Source: Glycocaulis sp. | GTDB taxonomy: Bacteria > Pseudomonadota > Alphaproteobacteria > Caulobacterales > Maricaulaceae | Length of the DNA stretch: 64,000 bases | Direction of reading: 5' to 3' | NCBI GenBank assembly: GCA_022565665.1 | Contig: JAIUMI010000002.1 | Span: forward strand, 62,001 to 126,000 | Part shown: positions 1-8,827 of the stretch, piece after piece | Layout of the letters: the number at the start of each line of letters is the position of its first letter | Numbering within the stretch: position 1 is the first letter of the stretch | Translations under genes and position numbers: made by a program | Notes under the pieces: model-generated | The model's input: the letters and a program-made list of their open reading frames with translations, nothing else | Database searches by the model: none | Told to the model about the DNA's origin: nothing

Positions 1-899
1 GCCGGATCGGCCGCGACGAACTCCACCCAATCGGTGCGTTCCACCCAGTCTTCCAGCACGGAGAGATTGGTCTCAGACCTTGCCACCAGCCCTTTAAGCC
101 CGTCTTCCTTCATCGCCCAGCGCAGGCCATCCAGGAAGTCCTCCACGCAGAGCAGAGACGGCGTGTTGATGGTGGAGCCTTCAAACATCGCGGAGTGATC
201 ATCGCCCGCATCAAAAAGCTGGAGCACTTTGGGCACCGGCCAGGCGGGACGATAGGTTTTCAGCCGCGCACGGGCCGCAGGGGAGAGCACAACCATGCCG
301 TGCTGCGCTTCCCCGCCCAGGCATTTCTGCCAGGAGAGTGTGGTGATATCGAGCTTCTCCCACGGCAGCTCCATCGCAAACGCGGCCGAGGTCGCATCGC
401 AGAAGGTGAGGCCCTCGCGAGCCTCCGGTATCCAGTCCGCATGCGGCACTTTCAGGCCCGCCGCCGTGGCATTCCACGTGAAGACGATGTCGCGCGCAGG
501 ATCAGCTTTCGAGAGATCGGGCAGCGCACCGTAAGGCGCTTCGAAAATGCGCAGATCGTCCAGCTTCAGCTCGTCGCGGGCATCAAGAAGCCAGCGCTGG
601 CCGAACGCGTCCCAGCTGAAAATATCGAGCCCGCGCGCGCCGGCCATGGACCACATCGCCGCCTCGAACGCACCCGTGTCGGAGGCCGGAGTGATGAGGA
701 TGCGGTAATCCTCGGGGATTTCGAGGATGGCTGCCGCGCGCTCGATCGCTTCTTTCAGCTTCTGCTTGGGAGGCCCGGAACGGTGCGAGCGGCCAAGCGA
801 GGTCTGTCCGAGGGCGGAGGGTTCCCAGCCCGGCCGCTTGCGGGTCGGGCCGGAGGAAAAGCGCGGATCGGCGGGCTTGATGGAAGGCTTGACCGGCAT
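1..899 (-). CDS. serC: Phosphoserine aminotransferase, 5' part (runs off window)
   Basis: PLP enzyme converting 3-phosphohydroxypyruvate and glutamate to phosphoserine in serine biosynthesis. Reading leftward from the ATG at 899, 299 codons are open to the window edge, so the C-terminus is missing. It opens with a proline-rich segment ending RFSSGPTRKRPGW, the form typical of alphaproteobacterial SerC. It also shows the PLP-lysine segment LSWQKCLGGEAQHG and the FEGSTINTPS motif. A GGGGA Shine-Dalgarno-like sequence lies about 10 nt before the ATG, inside a predicted hairpin. The family is usually followed by serA, which would lie outside the window. Family assignment is firm; the allocation to the alphaproteobacterial subtype is from memory of the family. 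Confidence 0.93.
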   Translation of the reverse strand, partial: MPVKPSIKPADPRFSSGPTRKRPGWEPSALGQTSLGRSHRSGPPKQKLKEAIERAAAILEIPEDYRILITPASDTGAFEAAMWSMAGARGLDIFSWDAFGQRWLLDARDELKLDDLRIFEAPYGALPDLSKADPARDIVFTWNATAAGLKVPHADWIPEAREGLTFCDATSAAFAMELPWEKLDITTLSWQKCLGGEAQHGMVVLSPAARARLKTYRPAWPVPKVLQLFDAGDDHSAMFEGSTINTPSLLCVEDFLDGLRWAMKEDGLKGLVARSETNLSVLEDWVERTDWVEFVAADP

Positions 900-901
900 G
901 G

Positions 902-953
902 GCGGGAATCCCCGTAAAGACGCGCTCCCGCGATAGGCGCTTGCGCGCGCGCC
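902..953 (-). promoter_or_regulatory. Possible serC leader RNA (two hairpins)
   Basis: Just upstream of the serC start, the transcript can form two hairpins. One has arms at 949-953 and 936-940 (GGCGC/GCGCC). The other has arms at 926-931 and 902-907 (GCGGGA/UCCCGC), with the Shine-Dalgarno-like GGGGA in its loop. A conserved serC leader motif with two hairpins beside the start codon is known in Alphaproteobacteria. Position and shape fit, but I could not compare it with the family model, so the identity is inference. Confidence 0.4.
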
Positions 954-1098
954 GTCAAACCCCTTGCTTTATACCCTTCCGGCTTGGGCCGCTTTGAAGC
1001 CTTCAGCATGATTTTCCAGGGCCAGTTTCGCCTTTTGATTGAAATTAATGAATAGTTAATGCAAGGTGCCAGCCCTTTTGACGGGCGGGGACCGGCGC

Positions 1099-1977
1099 AT
1101 GGTGCTGCGGACCATTCCTGTATTGCTCGCAGGGCTGCTGGCAGGTCTTCTGGCCGCTTGCGCCAGTCTTGATCCACTGGCACCGCCAGCGCGTGATTTC
1201 CGTGACGAGACCCGCCTGCAGGCGCGAGTGATGGCGCTGGCAAGCCCGCTATTGCTGGCCAATGCCGAGCTCTGCCCCGAAACACTTGCCCATACCGGCC
1301 TCATCACGACCCACCGGGCGGACTGGGCCGACCGGCGCATGTTCGGCAGCGAGCGCAGGGGCATGGTCTGGATCGTGGCCCCGCACAGCCCTGCCGCGCG
1401 GGCCGGGCTGCAGACGGGCGATGTCATACTGGCGCTCAACGGGCGGTGGACGGCGGAAACCGCACGCGATCATGACGATCTGCGCAACCGGCGCCTGCCG
1501 CGCTCGGTCCGCACTGGCGAAGTGTCCTTGCGGATCATGCGCGAGGGCGAGGGGATGGATTTGCGCCTTGATCCCGAACCGGCCTGCGCAAGCGAGACAA
1601 GGATCATCGATGACCGCCGCAGCGCCGCCTGGATTGCTGGTGGCACGCTCTATGTCACGCGCCCTCTGGCTGGTGCGGAGCCGGAGGAGCTGGCCGTCCG
1701 GCTGGCGCTGGCGCTGGCAGCGGAAATTACCACGCAGCATGGCAAAAGCGCGGCCTGGCGGCAGATGAACCGGGCGGGCGAACGCGCGGTGCAGGCGGTC
1801 AATTTCGTGACGGGGCTGGACGCGCTGGACCATCTGGGACGGCGCACCCCGCGCGAGGAACGCCCGCCCCGCCCGCGCGCGCCGGACACTACGCAACTGG
1901 CGCTGGCGCGCGTGCTGCTGGCCGAAGCGTCCGCCTACCGGCCTGCCCCGCTGGAGTTTGCCAGCGTCCAGCCATGA
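1099..1977 (+). CDS. PDZ-domain lipoprotein of unknown function
   Basis: A 292-residue protein starting MVLRTIPVLLAG, with a lipoprotein signal ending in LAAC, so probably membrane-anchored in the periplasm. Residues ~80-165 read as a PDZ-like domain: GMVWIVAPHSPAARAGLQTGDVI is the usual carboxylate-loop and GD region. The rest has no recognised catalytic motif; there is no HEXXH although the C-terminal half is helical. The ATG at 1099 is preferred to the in-frame GTG at 1066 because it starts the signal peptide and follows a GGCGGGG sequence. Its 3' end overlaps thiD on the other strand by 43 nt. Confidence 0.7.
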   Translation: MVLRTIPVLLAGLLAGLLAACASLDPLAPPARDFRDETRLQARVMALASPLLLANAELCPETLAHTGLITTHRADWADRRMFGSERRGMVWIVAPHSPAARAGLQTGDVILALNGRWTAETARDHDDLRNRRLPRSVRTGEVSLRIMREGEGMDLRLDPEPACASETRIIDDRRSAAWIAGGTLYVTRPLAGAEPEELAVRLALALAAEITTQHGKSAAWRQMNRAGERAVQAVNFVTGLDALDHLGRRTPREERPPRPRAPDTTQLALARVLLAEASAYRPAPLEFASVQP

Positions 1978-2783
1978 TTGACCGGCCCGGCTCCTGAGCC
2001 GAAGCCCGGCGCGCGCCGAATCGCCTCGTGCAGATAATCGCCCGCTTCTTCCACAGCGCGGTCCAGCGGCGCGCCTTGCGCGATCAGCGCGGCAATGCCG
2101 CTCGCCAGCGTGCAGCCCGTGCCGTGCGTGTGGCGGGTCTTGATGCGCGGGCGCGAGAAGATGCGCATGCCGTTGCGCGTCACCAGCACATCAATCACCT
2201 GCGGGCCATCGAGATGCCCGCCCTTGATGAGGGCCGCGCGCGCGCCAAGCTTCAGCAATGCCTCGCCCGCCTCGCGCTGGCCATCCACATCCTCGATTTT
2301 CAGACCCGTCAGGGCCTCGGCTTCAGGGATGTTGGGCGTAACAAGCGTCGCCCGGCGGATCAGCTTGGCTTTAAGTGCCGCGACCGCACTCTCCTCGATC
2401 AGGCGCGCGCCGGAGCTCGCCACCATCACCGGATCGACGATCAGCGGGATCAGTTCGGCGCCGCCTTCGTCCAGCGCCGCCGCGACCGTCTCGATCACCT
2501 CCGCTGTGGCCAGCATGCCGGTCTTGATCGCGTCCGCGCCGATATCATCGAGCACCGCCGCGATCTGCCCTGAAATAATCTCCATCGGCGCGCCATGGAC
2601 GGCCGTCACACCCTTTGTATTCTGCACGGTCAGCGCGGTGATCGCGGTCGCTGCATAGCCGCCGAGCGCCGTCACCGCCTTGATGTCGGCCTGAATGCCC
2701 GCCCCACCCGAACTATCCGATCCGGCAATGATCAGCACGCGCCCTTGCGGCTCTGGCGGCAAATCGGTCTCGGTCGGGCTCAT
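1935..2783 (-). CDS. thiD: Hydroxymethylpyrimidine/phosphomethylpyrimidine kinase
   Basis: Phosphorylates HMP and HMP-P in thiamine synthesis. The 282-residue protein shows the ribokinase-like signature IIAGSDSSGGAGIQADIK near the N-terminus and the GTGCTLASGIAALIAQG anion-hole motif near the C-terminus. The start at 2783 (MSPTETD) is chosen over an upstream in-frame ATG at 2873 because AAGGAGATC lies directly before it. Length matches the single-domain family. A second thiamine gene (ThiE-like) lies at 8755-9378 but is not in the same operon. Confidence 0.93.
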   Translation of the reverse strand: MSPTETDLPPEPQGRVLIIAGSDSSGGAGIQADIKAVTALGGYAATAITALTVQNTKGVTAVHGAPMEIISGQIAAVLDDIGADAIKTGMLATAEVIETVAAALDEGGAELIPLIVDPVMVASSGARLIEESAVAALKAKLIRRATLVTPNIPEAEALTGLKIEDVDGQREAGEALLKLGARAALIKGGHLDGPQVIDVLVTRNGMRIFSRPRIKTRHTHGTGCTLASGIAALIAQGAPLDRAVEEAGDYLHEAIRRAPGFGSGAGPVNHGWTLANSSGAGR

Positions 2784-2861
2784 GATGATCTCCTTGGCGC
2801 TGGCTCCGGCGCGTTCTAGCCTTCCAAGCGAACAATGAGAACCGCCGGGGAGGGCCAGGCC

Positions 2862-4319
2862 ATGAAACATCATCTTGCCGGGATTGTCGGCGCAGGGCTG
2901 CTGCTTTTAAGCGCCTGTGCGCAGCCGCCCGCCACGCCCGACGCCATCGAGCCGAACTCCTCCACCCTGTCTGCCGAGGCACTGGCGCTGACTTTGGGCG
3001 AGGCGATCCGGTTTGAGACCATTTCGGAAATGGATAACCCGGATGCCAGCCGGGCCGAGTTCGATGCCTTCCGTGACTGGCTCGCGGCAAGTTTCCCGCT
3101 GGTCCATGCGCAGATGAACCCTGAGGACATCTTGCACGGCTCGCTCTGGTACACGCTGGAGGGGACGAACCCCGCGCTCGACCCCATTGTCATCCTCGCC
3201 CACCAGGACGTGGTGCCGGTGGAGCCGGGCACTGAAGACCAGTGGGAGTATCCGCCCTTCTCCGGCACGGTGGCAGACGGCTATGTCTGGGGACGCGGCG
3301 CGCTCGACATGAAGGGCTTCCTCGTCATGCTGATCGCGGCGATGGAGACCCTGCTGGAAGAGGGTTTCACCCCGGAGCGCACCATCCATATCGGGCTTGG
3401 CCATGATGAGGAGGTGGGCGGCACCGGGGCCGTGGCGATGGCAGAGCGGCTGGAGACTGAGGGGCGCCGCGCCTGGTTCGTGCTCGATGAAGGCGGCACC
3501 TCGATTGAAACCTTCCCCATGACGGGCGGGCCTGTGGGCCTGATTGGCGTGGGCGAGAAGGGCTTTCTCTCGATCGAGGTCACGGCGCGGGCGCGCGGCG
3601 GGCATTCCTCCGCTCCGCCGCCGGAGACCGCCATTGGCCTGCTCTCCCGCGCGATCAACGCCATTGTCGACAATCCGTTCGATCACCGCATCGACCATCC
3701 CGTCCCCGACATGATGCGCGCGCTCGCCCCGGAAATGGACGGGATGGCGGGCTTCGTGATGGCGCGCCCGATCCTCTTCGGTTCGGTCCTGCGCGGCCAG
3801 ATGATGGAGGATGACGCGACCCGCGCCACCATAGGCACCACGATCGCTCCCACTATCATTTCCGGCGGCACGGTCGCCAATGTGCTGCCGCAGGAGGCCC
3901 GCGCGACCATCAATCTGCGCCTGCACCCGCGTGACAGCGCGGAAAGCGCCCTGGCACATATGCGCGGCGCGGTGAGCCATCTGGACGGGGTAACGATAGA
4001 GCCGGTGGGGCGTATTTCGGACGCGCCGCCGATCAGCGCTACTTCCGGGCGCGCATGGGAGATCATTGCGGGCGCAGCGGTCAGCCATCTGCCCGAGGGG
4101 GCGCCAGTGGTGCCGAACCTTTTGACCGCCGCCACGGATTCGCGCGCCTTCAAGGATGTCGCCGACCATATCTACCGCTATGCGCCCATGCGCATGGAGA
4201 TGGACGATCTTGCCCGCATTCACGGCGATAACGAGCGCATCCGCATCGACGCCCTGCCCGGCATGGTCAGCTATTTCCGCACGGTGATTTCGCAGGCCGG
4301 GATGGAGACGGACAGCTAG
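2862..4319 (+). CDS. M20-family zinc peptidase/amidohydrolase, lipoprotein
   Basis: A 485-residue protein with a lipoprotein signal (LLSACAQ), so exported. Metal-site motifs of the M20 family are clear: LAHQDVVPVE, GRGALDMKG, and HDEEVGGTGA with the catalytic Glu pair. A dimerisation domain follows around residues 225-380, then the C-terminal metal-ligand segment. The insert length and HQDVVPVE form resemble the carboxypeptidase S/PM20D1 branch, which hydrolyses N-acyl amino acids or dipeptides. Substrate is not deducible. The ATG at 2862 follows GGGGAGGG. It ends on a CTAG shared with the stop of the next, opposite gene. Confidence 0.85.
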   Translation: MKHHLAGIVGAGLLLLSACAQPPATPDAIEPNSSTLSAEALALTLGEAIRFETISEMDNPDASRAEFDAFRDWLAASFPLVHAQMNPEDILHGSLWYTLEGTNPALDPIVILAHQDVVPVEPGTEDQWEYPPFSGTVADGYVWGRGALDMKGFLVMLIAAMETLLEEGFTPERTIHIGLGHDEEVGGTGAVAMAERLETEGRRAWFVLDEGGTSIETFPMTGGPVGLIGVGEKGFLSIEVTARARGGHSSAPPPETAIGLLSRAINAIVDNPFDHRIDHPVPDMMRALAPEMDGMAGFVMARPILFGSVLRGQMMEDDATRATIGTTIAPTIISGGTVANVLPQEARATINLRLHPRDSAESALAHMRGAVSHLDGVTIEPVGRISDAPPISATSGRAWEIIAGAAVSHLPEGAPVVPNLLTAATDSRAFKDVADHIYRYAPMRMEMDDLARIHGDNERIRIDALPGMVSYFRTVISQAGMETDS

Positions 4320-4810
4320 CCGTCCTTGCCGCCCCTGATCACCTGGAAGCGTGCGCGCGGCGCTGGCACAGTATCGGTACTGACGGGCGGTTCCGGCGCG
4401 GGTTGAGGCGTGTCGGGCACATCCTCGTTTATGTCACGCACATTGGCGCGCGGGGGCGGGCGTTTTGAGGAGAACCCCTTGCCGGGCTTCTGTTTGAAGC
4501 TGGAGCGCTTCCAGGGCCGGGTCTCCTTGCCCTTGGCCTTGTCTTCCAGCTCTTTCAGCTTGGCGGCCTGCAGCCGGGAGAGCGGCTCGTCGAGCGCGCC
4601 CTTTTCCGGGTCGGCGAAGGCGGAGCCAAAGGTGTTCAGCCGCTCTTCCACACTGCCGAGAAACCCGTCCTCCCATTCAGAGAGCTGGGCTCTGGCCGCT
4701 TCGGCGGCTTCCACATCTCCATCGGCCTCCGCAGCGGCGAGCGCATCACGCACGCGCTGCAGGCGGCGCAGGGCCTTCTTTTTCTTGCGGTCGTCAATAT
4801 CCCGGCTCAT
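4316..4810 (-). CDS. Charged hypothetical protein
   Basis: A 164-residue protein I do not recognise. The N-terminal half is a predicted coiled coil rich in Lys, Arg, Ala and Glu (DRKKKKALRRLQRVRDAL). The C-terminal half is basic and then Pro-rich, likely disordered, with a short conserved-looking end FQVIRGGKDG. No signal peptide or membrane segment. It lies 15 nt downstream of gapR on the same strand, so they are probably co-transcribed, and a nucleic-acid-related role is possible but unproven. Confidence 0.6.
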   Translation of the reverse strand: MSRDIDDRKKKKALRRLQRVRDALAAAEADGDVEAAEAARAQLSEWEDGFLGSVEERLNTFGSAFADPEKGALDEPLSRLQAAKLKELEDKAKGKETRPWKRSSFKQKPGKGFSSKRPPPRANVRDINEDVPDTPQPAPEPPVSTDTVPAPRARFQVIRGGKDG

Positions 4811-4825
4811 CGCCGGGCGAGCCTA

Positions 4826-5110
4826 TCAGAGATCGCCGAGCGCGCCGAGATAGGTTTCCAGGATGGCTTCCATTTCCTGGCGTTCCTGACGGTCCTGCTT
4901 GCGGATGCGGATCACCTGACGGAGCACTTTCACGTCAAAACCATTGCCCTTGGCCTCGTCATAGACCTCCTTGATGTCGGCCATGAGCGCCTTCTTCTCC
5001 TCTTCCAGCCGCTCGATCCGCGCGACGATGGCGCGCAATTGCTCGTCAGCCTTGGGGGTTCCGGCAGCATCGCCAGAGGGTGCGGAGGAGGGGAAGGGTT
5101 CAACAGACAT
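4826..5110 (-). CDS. gapR: GapR-type nucleoid-associated protein (DUF2312)
   Basis: A 94-residue protein of the DUF2312 family. In Caulobacter, GapR binds AT-rich, overtwisted DNA ahead of moving polymerases and supports chromosome replication. The core from about residue 20 reads [20 protein letters not shown], then [15 protein letters not shown] and [12 protein letters not shown], which is the family's helical signature and basic patch. The N-terminal 20 residues are a Ser/Pro-rich tail. The family is nearly confined to Alphaproteobacteria and is a strong lineage marker here. It heads a likely two-gene unit with the charged protein downstream. Confidence 0.9.
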   Translation of the reverse strand: MSVEPFPSSAPSGDAAGTPKADEQLRAIVARIERLEEEKKALMADIKEVYDEAKGNGFDVKVLRQVIRIRKQDRQERQEMEAILETYLGALGDL

Positions 5111-5215
5111 CAGCCGGGCGTCCTTGTCCTGATCAGTAGGGGGTGCTCTTGGCTTACGCGCTCAAAGCCCGGGAAGGCAATGGCGGGGCGCGGCCCATCC
5201 ACACCTTATTGCGTG

Positions 5216-6190
5216 CTATTGAGCGGCGGCGCGGCGGGCCTGAACGCGCAGCGTGATGTCCGAGACCGCTTCGGCAACGCGCTCCGCATGGGCGAAATGG
5301 GGATTATGGCCCGCCCCCTCGATCACGATCACCCCGCCATCGGAGAGCATTTCAGCGGCGGCCAGCGAATGGCGGCGGGTGGAAACCACGCTATCCTCAC
5401 TGCCTGCGATGATGATGACGGGTTGGGTGATCTCGCCATAGCGGCTGTCCTGCTCGGCCAGATGGGTGTTGACCCGTGCCATGTCGGCGGCATTGGCCTT
5501 CCACACCCGCGCAGTGACCAGCAGATCAAGCGCGGTGCGTTCCGCATAATTCTCCGGCATGGGCTCTGGCGCGAAGGCGCTCTCGGCGCCCGATTCCAGC
5601 TGACCGCGCGCCACTACCGGTACGATCAGGCGGGTGATGACCGGGCCGATGAAGGGCCAGTGCGTGGCTCGGTTATAGAAGGCGGCATCACCGACATTGG
5701 ACATCAGGGCCGGGCCGATCAGCACCACGCCGGAGACGGCGCGCGGATGATCGAGGGCAAGCCGCATGGCAATCGCTCCGCCCCAAGAGTGACCGGCCAC
5801 AATCACCTCATCTATACCGCGCTGGTAGAGGAAGGCGGCGATGAGGCGCGCTTCGGTCTGCGGGCTCCAGCGTCCGTTCGGACGCTGCGAATGTCCCAGC
5901 CCCGGCCGGTCCAGCCAGATCACCCGGCGGCCTGACAGCGCCTCGTGCAGGCCCATCAGCGGATCGCGCAGATTGGCCGAAGCCCCGTGCAGCACCAGTA
6001 CCGGAATATCGCCCTCAGGGCCGGTCTCAAGGAAGTGCAGGCGTGTGCCCGCCACCGTCTCGAACTGGCCGACAGGCTCGGCGGAGGGCATCTCCAGCAA
6101 TGTGTCGACAGACGGCATGGCAAGGCTCCGCTCAGCAAGGAAGAGCAGGCAGATGGCGGCGAGGAGGAGAAGGAGGGAACTAGAGCGCAC
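5216..6190 (-). CDS. Alpha/beta hydrolase, membrane-anchored or exported
   Basis: A 324-residue alpha/beta-hydrolase. The nucleophile elbow is AGHSWGGAIA, the oxyanion region LHGASANLRDP, the acid IIIAGSEDSVV and the catalytic His GAGHNPHFAH. A hydrophobic N-terminus (SSSLLLLLAAICLLFLAE) gives one membrane anchor or signal. I chose the GTG at 6190, which overlaps the stop of the upstream TPR gene by 11 nt. Longer in-frame starts would run through that gene. Coupled translation with the TPR gene is likely. Substrate unknown. Confidence 0.78.
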   Translation of the reverse strand: MRSSSLLLLLAAICLLFLAERSLAMPSVDTLLEMPSAEPVGQFETVAGTRLHFLETGPEGDIPVLVLHGASANLRDPLMGLHEALSGRRVIWLDRPGLGHSQRPNGRWSPQTEARLIAAFLYQRGIDEVIVAGHSWGGAIAMRLALDHPRAVSGVVLIGPALMSNVGDAAFYNRATHWPFIGPVITRLIVPVVARGQLESGAESAFAPEPMPENYAERTALDLLVTARVWKANAADMARVNTHLAEQDSRYGEITQPVIIIAGSEDSVVSTRRHSLAAAEMLSDGGVIVIEGAGHNPHFAHAERVAEAVSDITLRVQARRAAAQ

Positions 6191-6767
6191 GGCCTGCCAG
6201 CTGGTCTTCCAGGCGTGCACGGGCCTGACGGGCCTGCGCATGCCAGGGGTGAACACGCAATGCCTCTTCATACGCAGCGAGCGCCGCGCGTGGTTCACTC
6301 GCCCGTTCCAGAGCCCGGCCCAGAAGCGCGTAGGCATCGAAGCGGCGCGGCTCCAGCGAGACGGTTTCGGTCAGCGCATCGAGCGCGAAATCCCACTGGC
6401 CGCGCGCAATCGCCAGCTGGGCCGAGGCAAACCAGCCTTCGGCAAATTCCGGCTCCAGACGACGCAAATGGGCGTACTGGCGCTCAGCCGTATCTCGGTC
6501 ATTCTCCGCCAGCGCGCGCTCTGCCCGGTCCAGCAATAGCTGGGCGGTGGCCCCGCCTGATTGTCGCCAGAGCGAGCGGACCTCTTCGGCAATCGCCTCA
6601 CCTGCCTGTTCGGACGGGGCCTCTGCGAGATCCGCCAGACGCTGCTCCAGCCTCTCCTCGATGGATACCGGACGGGTGCTCTCTTCCTCTTCCCCGCGGG
6701 GAATGAGATCAATGCCTGGCGGGATCATCGCCAGCACGAGAGACAGGGCGGCCAGAAGCGCGGTCAT
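6180..6767 (-). CDS. TPR-repeat protein with N-terminal membrane segment
   Basis: A 195-residue protein. It has a hydrophobic N-terminus (MTALLAALSLVLAMIPPG), an acidic linker, then about three tetratricopeptide-like repeats between residues 75 and 190 (for example AERQYAHLRRLEPEFAEGWF and ALAAYEEALRVHPWHAQARQ). Such proteins are scaffolds; the C-terminal layout recalls CcmI-like or assembly-factor proteins, but no partner genes are near to support that. Its stop overlaps the GTG start of the downstream hydrolase. Confidence 0.65.
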   Translation of the reverse strand: MTALLAALSLVLAMIPPGIDLIPRGEEEESTRPVSIEERLEQRLADLAEAPSEQAGEAIAEEVRSLWRQSGGATAQLLLDRAERALAENDRDTAERQYAHLRRLEPEFAEGWFASAQLAIARGQWDFALDALTETVSLEPRRFDAYALLGRALERASEPRAALAAYEEALRVHPWHAQARQARARLEDQLAGRAL

Positions 6768-6819
6768 GGCGCATGAGGATAGCGGGCATGATGCGCACGG
6801 CAAGCTTGGCTTGTAGGCC

Positions 6820-7089
6820 CTAGTTCAGCCTTTCCATCAGGGCTGCACCGCGCCATTCGGCCGGCTTTACCAGCTCCACATGGGCGACGCGCACCGAATG
6901 GATGACCGCTTCGATCTCGCGCCGCCAGTGATCAAGGAAGGCCTTGAGGCGCGGGAAATCCGGCGCAATGTCCTGTGTCTGCCAGCAAAAGCTCTGCAGC
7001 AGGGACGGATAGTCGGGGCGGTAATATAGCACTTCGGCTGTTGTCAGCCGCGCGCCCCTCAACTGCGCAGCAAAGTCATGTCCGTTCAT
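6820..7089 (-). CDS. usg: Usg-family protein
   Basis: An 89-residue protein of the Usg family, whose function is unknown; the name comes from a gene near trp genes in Caulobacter. The signature is clear: LTTAEVLYYRPDYPSLLQSF, then APDFPRLKAFLDHWRREIE and the SVRVAH segment near the C-terminus. The ATG at 7089 is chosen because GGAGAGG sits 4 nt before it, although the frame is open further upstream. No trp gene lies in this window. Confidence 0.85.
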   Translation of the reverse strand: MNGHDFAAQLRGARLTTAEVLYYRPDYPSLLQSFCWQTQDIAPDFPRLKAFLDHWRREIEAVIHSVRVAHVELVKPAEWRGAALMERLN

Positions 7090-7218
7090 GGCCCTCTCCA
7101 TAAATGACAGGGAAAGCTTGACGGAACACACCCTGTCAGGCAAGAGCCTGCACACAAATTCCTGAATGATTCCTGTAGCTTGTTAGCAGCCGGATGCTCC
7201 GTGTGCTAACAATGCGCA

Positions 7219-7887
7219 TCAGCCGCCGCTGAGCCGGCGCGCCTCATTGATGCGTCCGCGCAGGACGAGAGCGTCAATATCCTCGTTATCCCGGCCCAGC
7301 GTTTCGGCGAGATCATCAGCCGCGCCATCCAGATTGCCCATCTCCAGCCGGGCCTGGGCCCGCACACGCCAGGCCCGCACCATGCTGGAATCCAGACGCA
7401 GGGCATCGCTGGCAGCCTCTTCGGCCGCTTCCCAGTTTTCCTGCAGGGCCGCGGCTTCAGCAACACCCAGCGCCAGCCCGGCATCACCGGCATTGAAGTC
7501 CCGTCCCCGCCGGAAAGCGCGTTCGGCAAAGGCGTATTCGCGCGCGGCAATCCATGCATCACCGGCCTGACCGAGAATGATCGCGCGCGTGGCATCGGTC
7601 GCGACAACCGCGCCCTCGGCGGTCGATTCCAGCCTGCGTGCGGCAATGCCGTGCTGGCCCAGTTCGAACTGGGCCAGCGCGATGCAGTGCATGGCCGGCC
7701 AGCTGCCACCCTGCGCCCGCCAGGCAAGGCCTTCCTCATAGGCGGCCTCGGCATTGCGCGATATCAGCGCCAGACAGGCTTCATACTGGGCCTGCTCGAA
7801 ACTGACCTCGCCTTCCTGCGCCTGCAGGCCGGTCGTGAGAAGGACAGGCAGGGCAAGCCCTGCAAGGGTCTGGCGGAGAATGCGCAT
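7219..7887 (-). CDS. Exported TPR-like repeat protein
   Basis: A 222-residue protein with a signal peptide (MRILRQTLAGLALPVLLTTG, cleavage probably after LQA). After it come helical repeats of the TPR/Sel1 type: EACLALISRNAEAAYEEGLAW, then EAAEEAASDALRLDSSMVRA and LDGAADDLAETLGRDNEDID. It is likely a periplasmic scaffold with no catalytic motif. It is divergent from the epimerase gene that starts at 7964, with a 76-nt shared promoter region. Confidence 0.65.
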   Translation of the reverse strand: MRILRQTLAGLALPVLLTTGLQAQEGEVSFEQAQYEACLALISRNAEAAYEEGLAWRAQGGSWPAMHCIALAQFELGQHGIAARRLESTAEGAVVATDATRAIILGQAGDAWIAAREYAFAERAFRRGRDFNAGDAGLALGVAEAAALQENWEAAEEAASDALRLDSSMVRAWRVRAQARLEMGNLDGAADDLAETLGRDNEDIDALVLRGRINEARRLSGG

Positions 7888-7963
7888 CGGCCTATCCTGT
7901 CCTTTTCCGGCAGCGGCGGGCGAAACTAGCGCGCTGGAACCGGCACGGTCCATGGGAGACAGC

Positions 7964-8827
7964 ATGAAACTGGCCCTGATTGGCTTCGGCTATGTCGCGA
8001 AAGCCACAGCACGCGCGCTCGCCGGACGGGCGGATATCCGCGCCAGCACACGCGGTGAAGACCGGTTTGAACAGATCAGGGCGGCGGGGGCCAGGCCGGT
8101 TCTGGCCGATCCGGCCACGCCTGAAGGCGCAGACGCGCTGAACGCGCTTTTCGCCTGGGCAAGCCATGTGATCGTCTCGGTCCCGCCCGGTGAAGCGGGT
8201 GATCCGGTGCTGGCCGCATTGCGCCCGGATACCCTCTCAGGCCAGTTGATTGGCTATCTCTCCACCACGGGCGTCTATGGCGACCGGCAGGGTGGATGGG
8301 CGTTCGAGTGGGACGCGCCTGCACCGCGCCAGCGCCGCTCGGTCCTGCGGCGCGAGGCGGAAGCGGGCTGGCAGGCCCATGGCGCTACGATCTTCCGCCT
8401 CTCAGGCATTTATGGGCCGGGCCGTAGCCCGCTGACCCGTGTGCAGGACGATACCGCCACCCGCATAATCAAACCCGGCCATGTGTTCAGCCGTATCCAT
8501 ACGGACGATATAGCCGCGGCGCTGCTGCTGGCGATGGAGCGCGATGTGAGGGGGGAGGTGTTCAACCTTGCCGACGACCGGCCCGAAGAGCAGAGCGTGG
8601 TGATAGAGGCAGCAGCGCGCATGCTGGACCTGCCCGTGCCGCCTGCTCAGGACTTTGATGAAGCGCAGATGAGCCCGATGCAGGCGAGCTTCTATGCCGA
8701 GTGCCGGCGCGTCTCCAATGCGCGCGCCAAGGCGGTGCTGGGCTGGCGGCTGCGCTATCCCACCTGGCGGGAAGGACTGGCGGCGCTGATCGACGAGGAG
8801 AAGGCCTCCACCGCGCCCGCACCGTAA
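7964..8827 (+). CDS. NAD(P)-dependent epimerase/dehydratase (YeeZ-like)
   Basis: A 287-residue atypical short-chain dehydrogenase. It opens with a nucleotide-binding motif (MKLALIGFGYVAKATARAL). It has the active-site segment YLSTTGVYGDRQGGW, followed by EWDAPAPRQRRSVLRREAE where the usual YxxxK is altered, as in the YeeZ branch. The ATG at 7964 has GGGAG 5 nt before it, better than the ATG at 7952. The last 73 nt overlap the opposite ThiE-like gene. Function of this branch is unknown. Confidence 0.75.
   Translation: MKLALIGFGYVAKATARALAGRADIRASTRGEDRFEQIRAAGARPVLADPATPEGADALNALFAWASHVIVSVPPGEAGDPVLAALRPDTLSGQLIGYLSTTGVYGDRQGGWAFEWDAPAPRQRRSVLRREAEAGWQAHGATIFRLSGIYGPGRSPLTRVQDDTATRIIKPGHVFSRIHTDDIAAALLLAMERDVRGEVFNLADDRPEEQSVVIEAAARMLDLPVPPAQDFDEAQMSPMQASFYAECRRVSNARAKAVLGWRLRYPTWREGLAALIDEEKASTAPAP

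Noticed and set aside
2907-4223. A 438-codon leftward frame opposite the M20 peptidase gene
   Set aside because: Antisense shadow rich in His, Arg and Gly; the metal-site motifs lie on the other strand.
5039-5935. Rightward frame of 298 codons opposite gapR and the hydrolase
   Set aside because: Antisense shadow of the alpha/beta hydrolase, whose catalytic triad is clear on the other strand.
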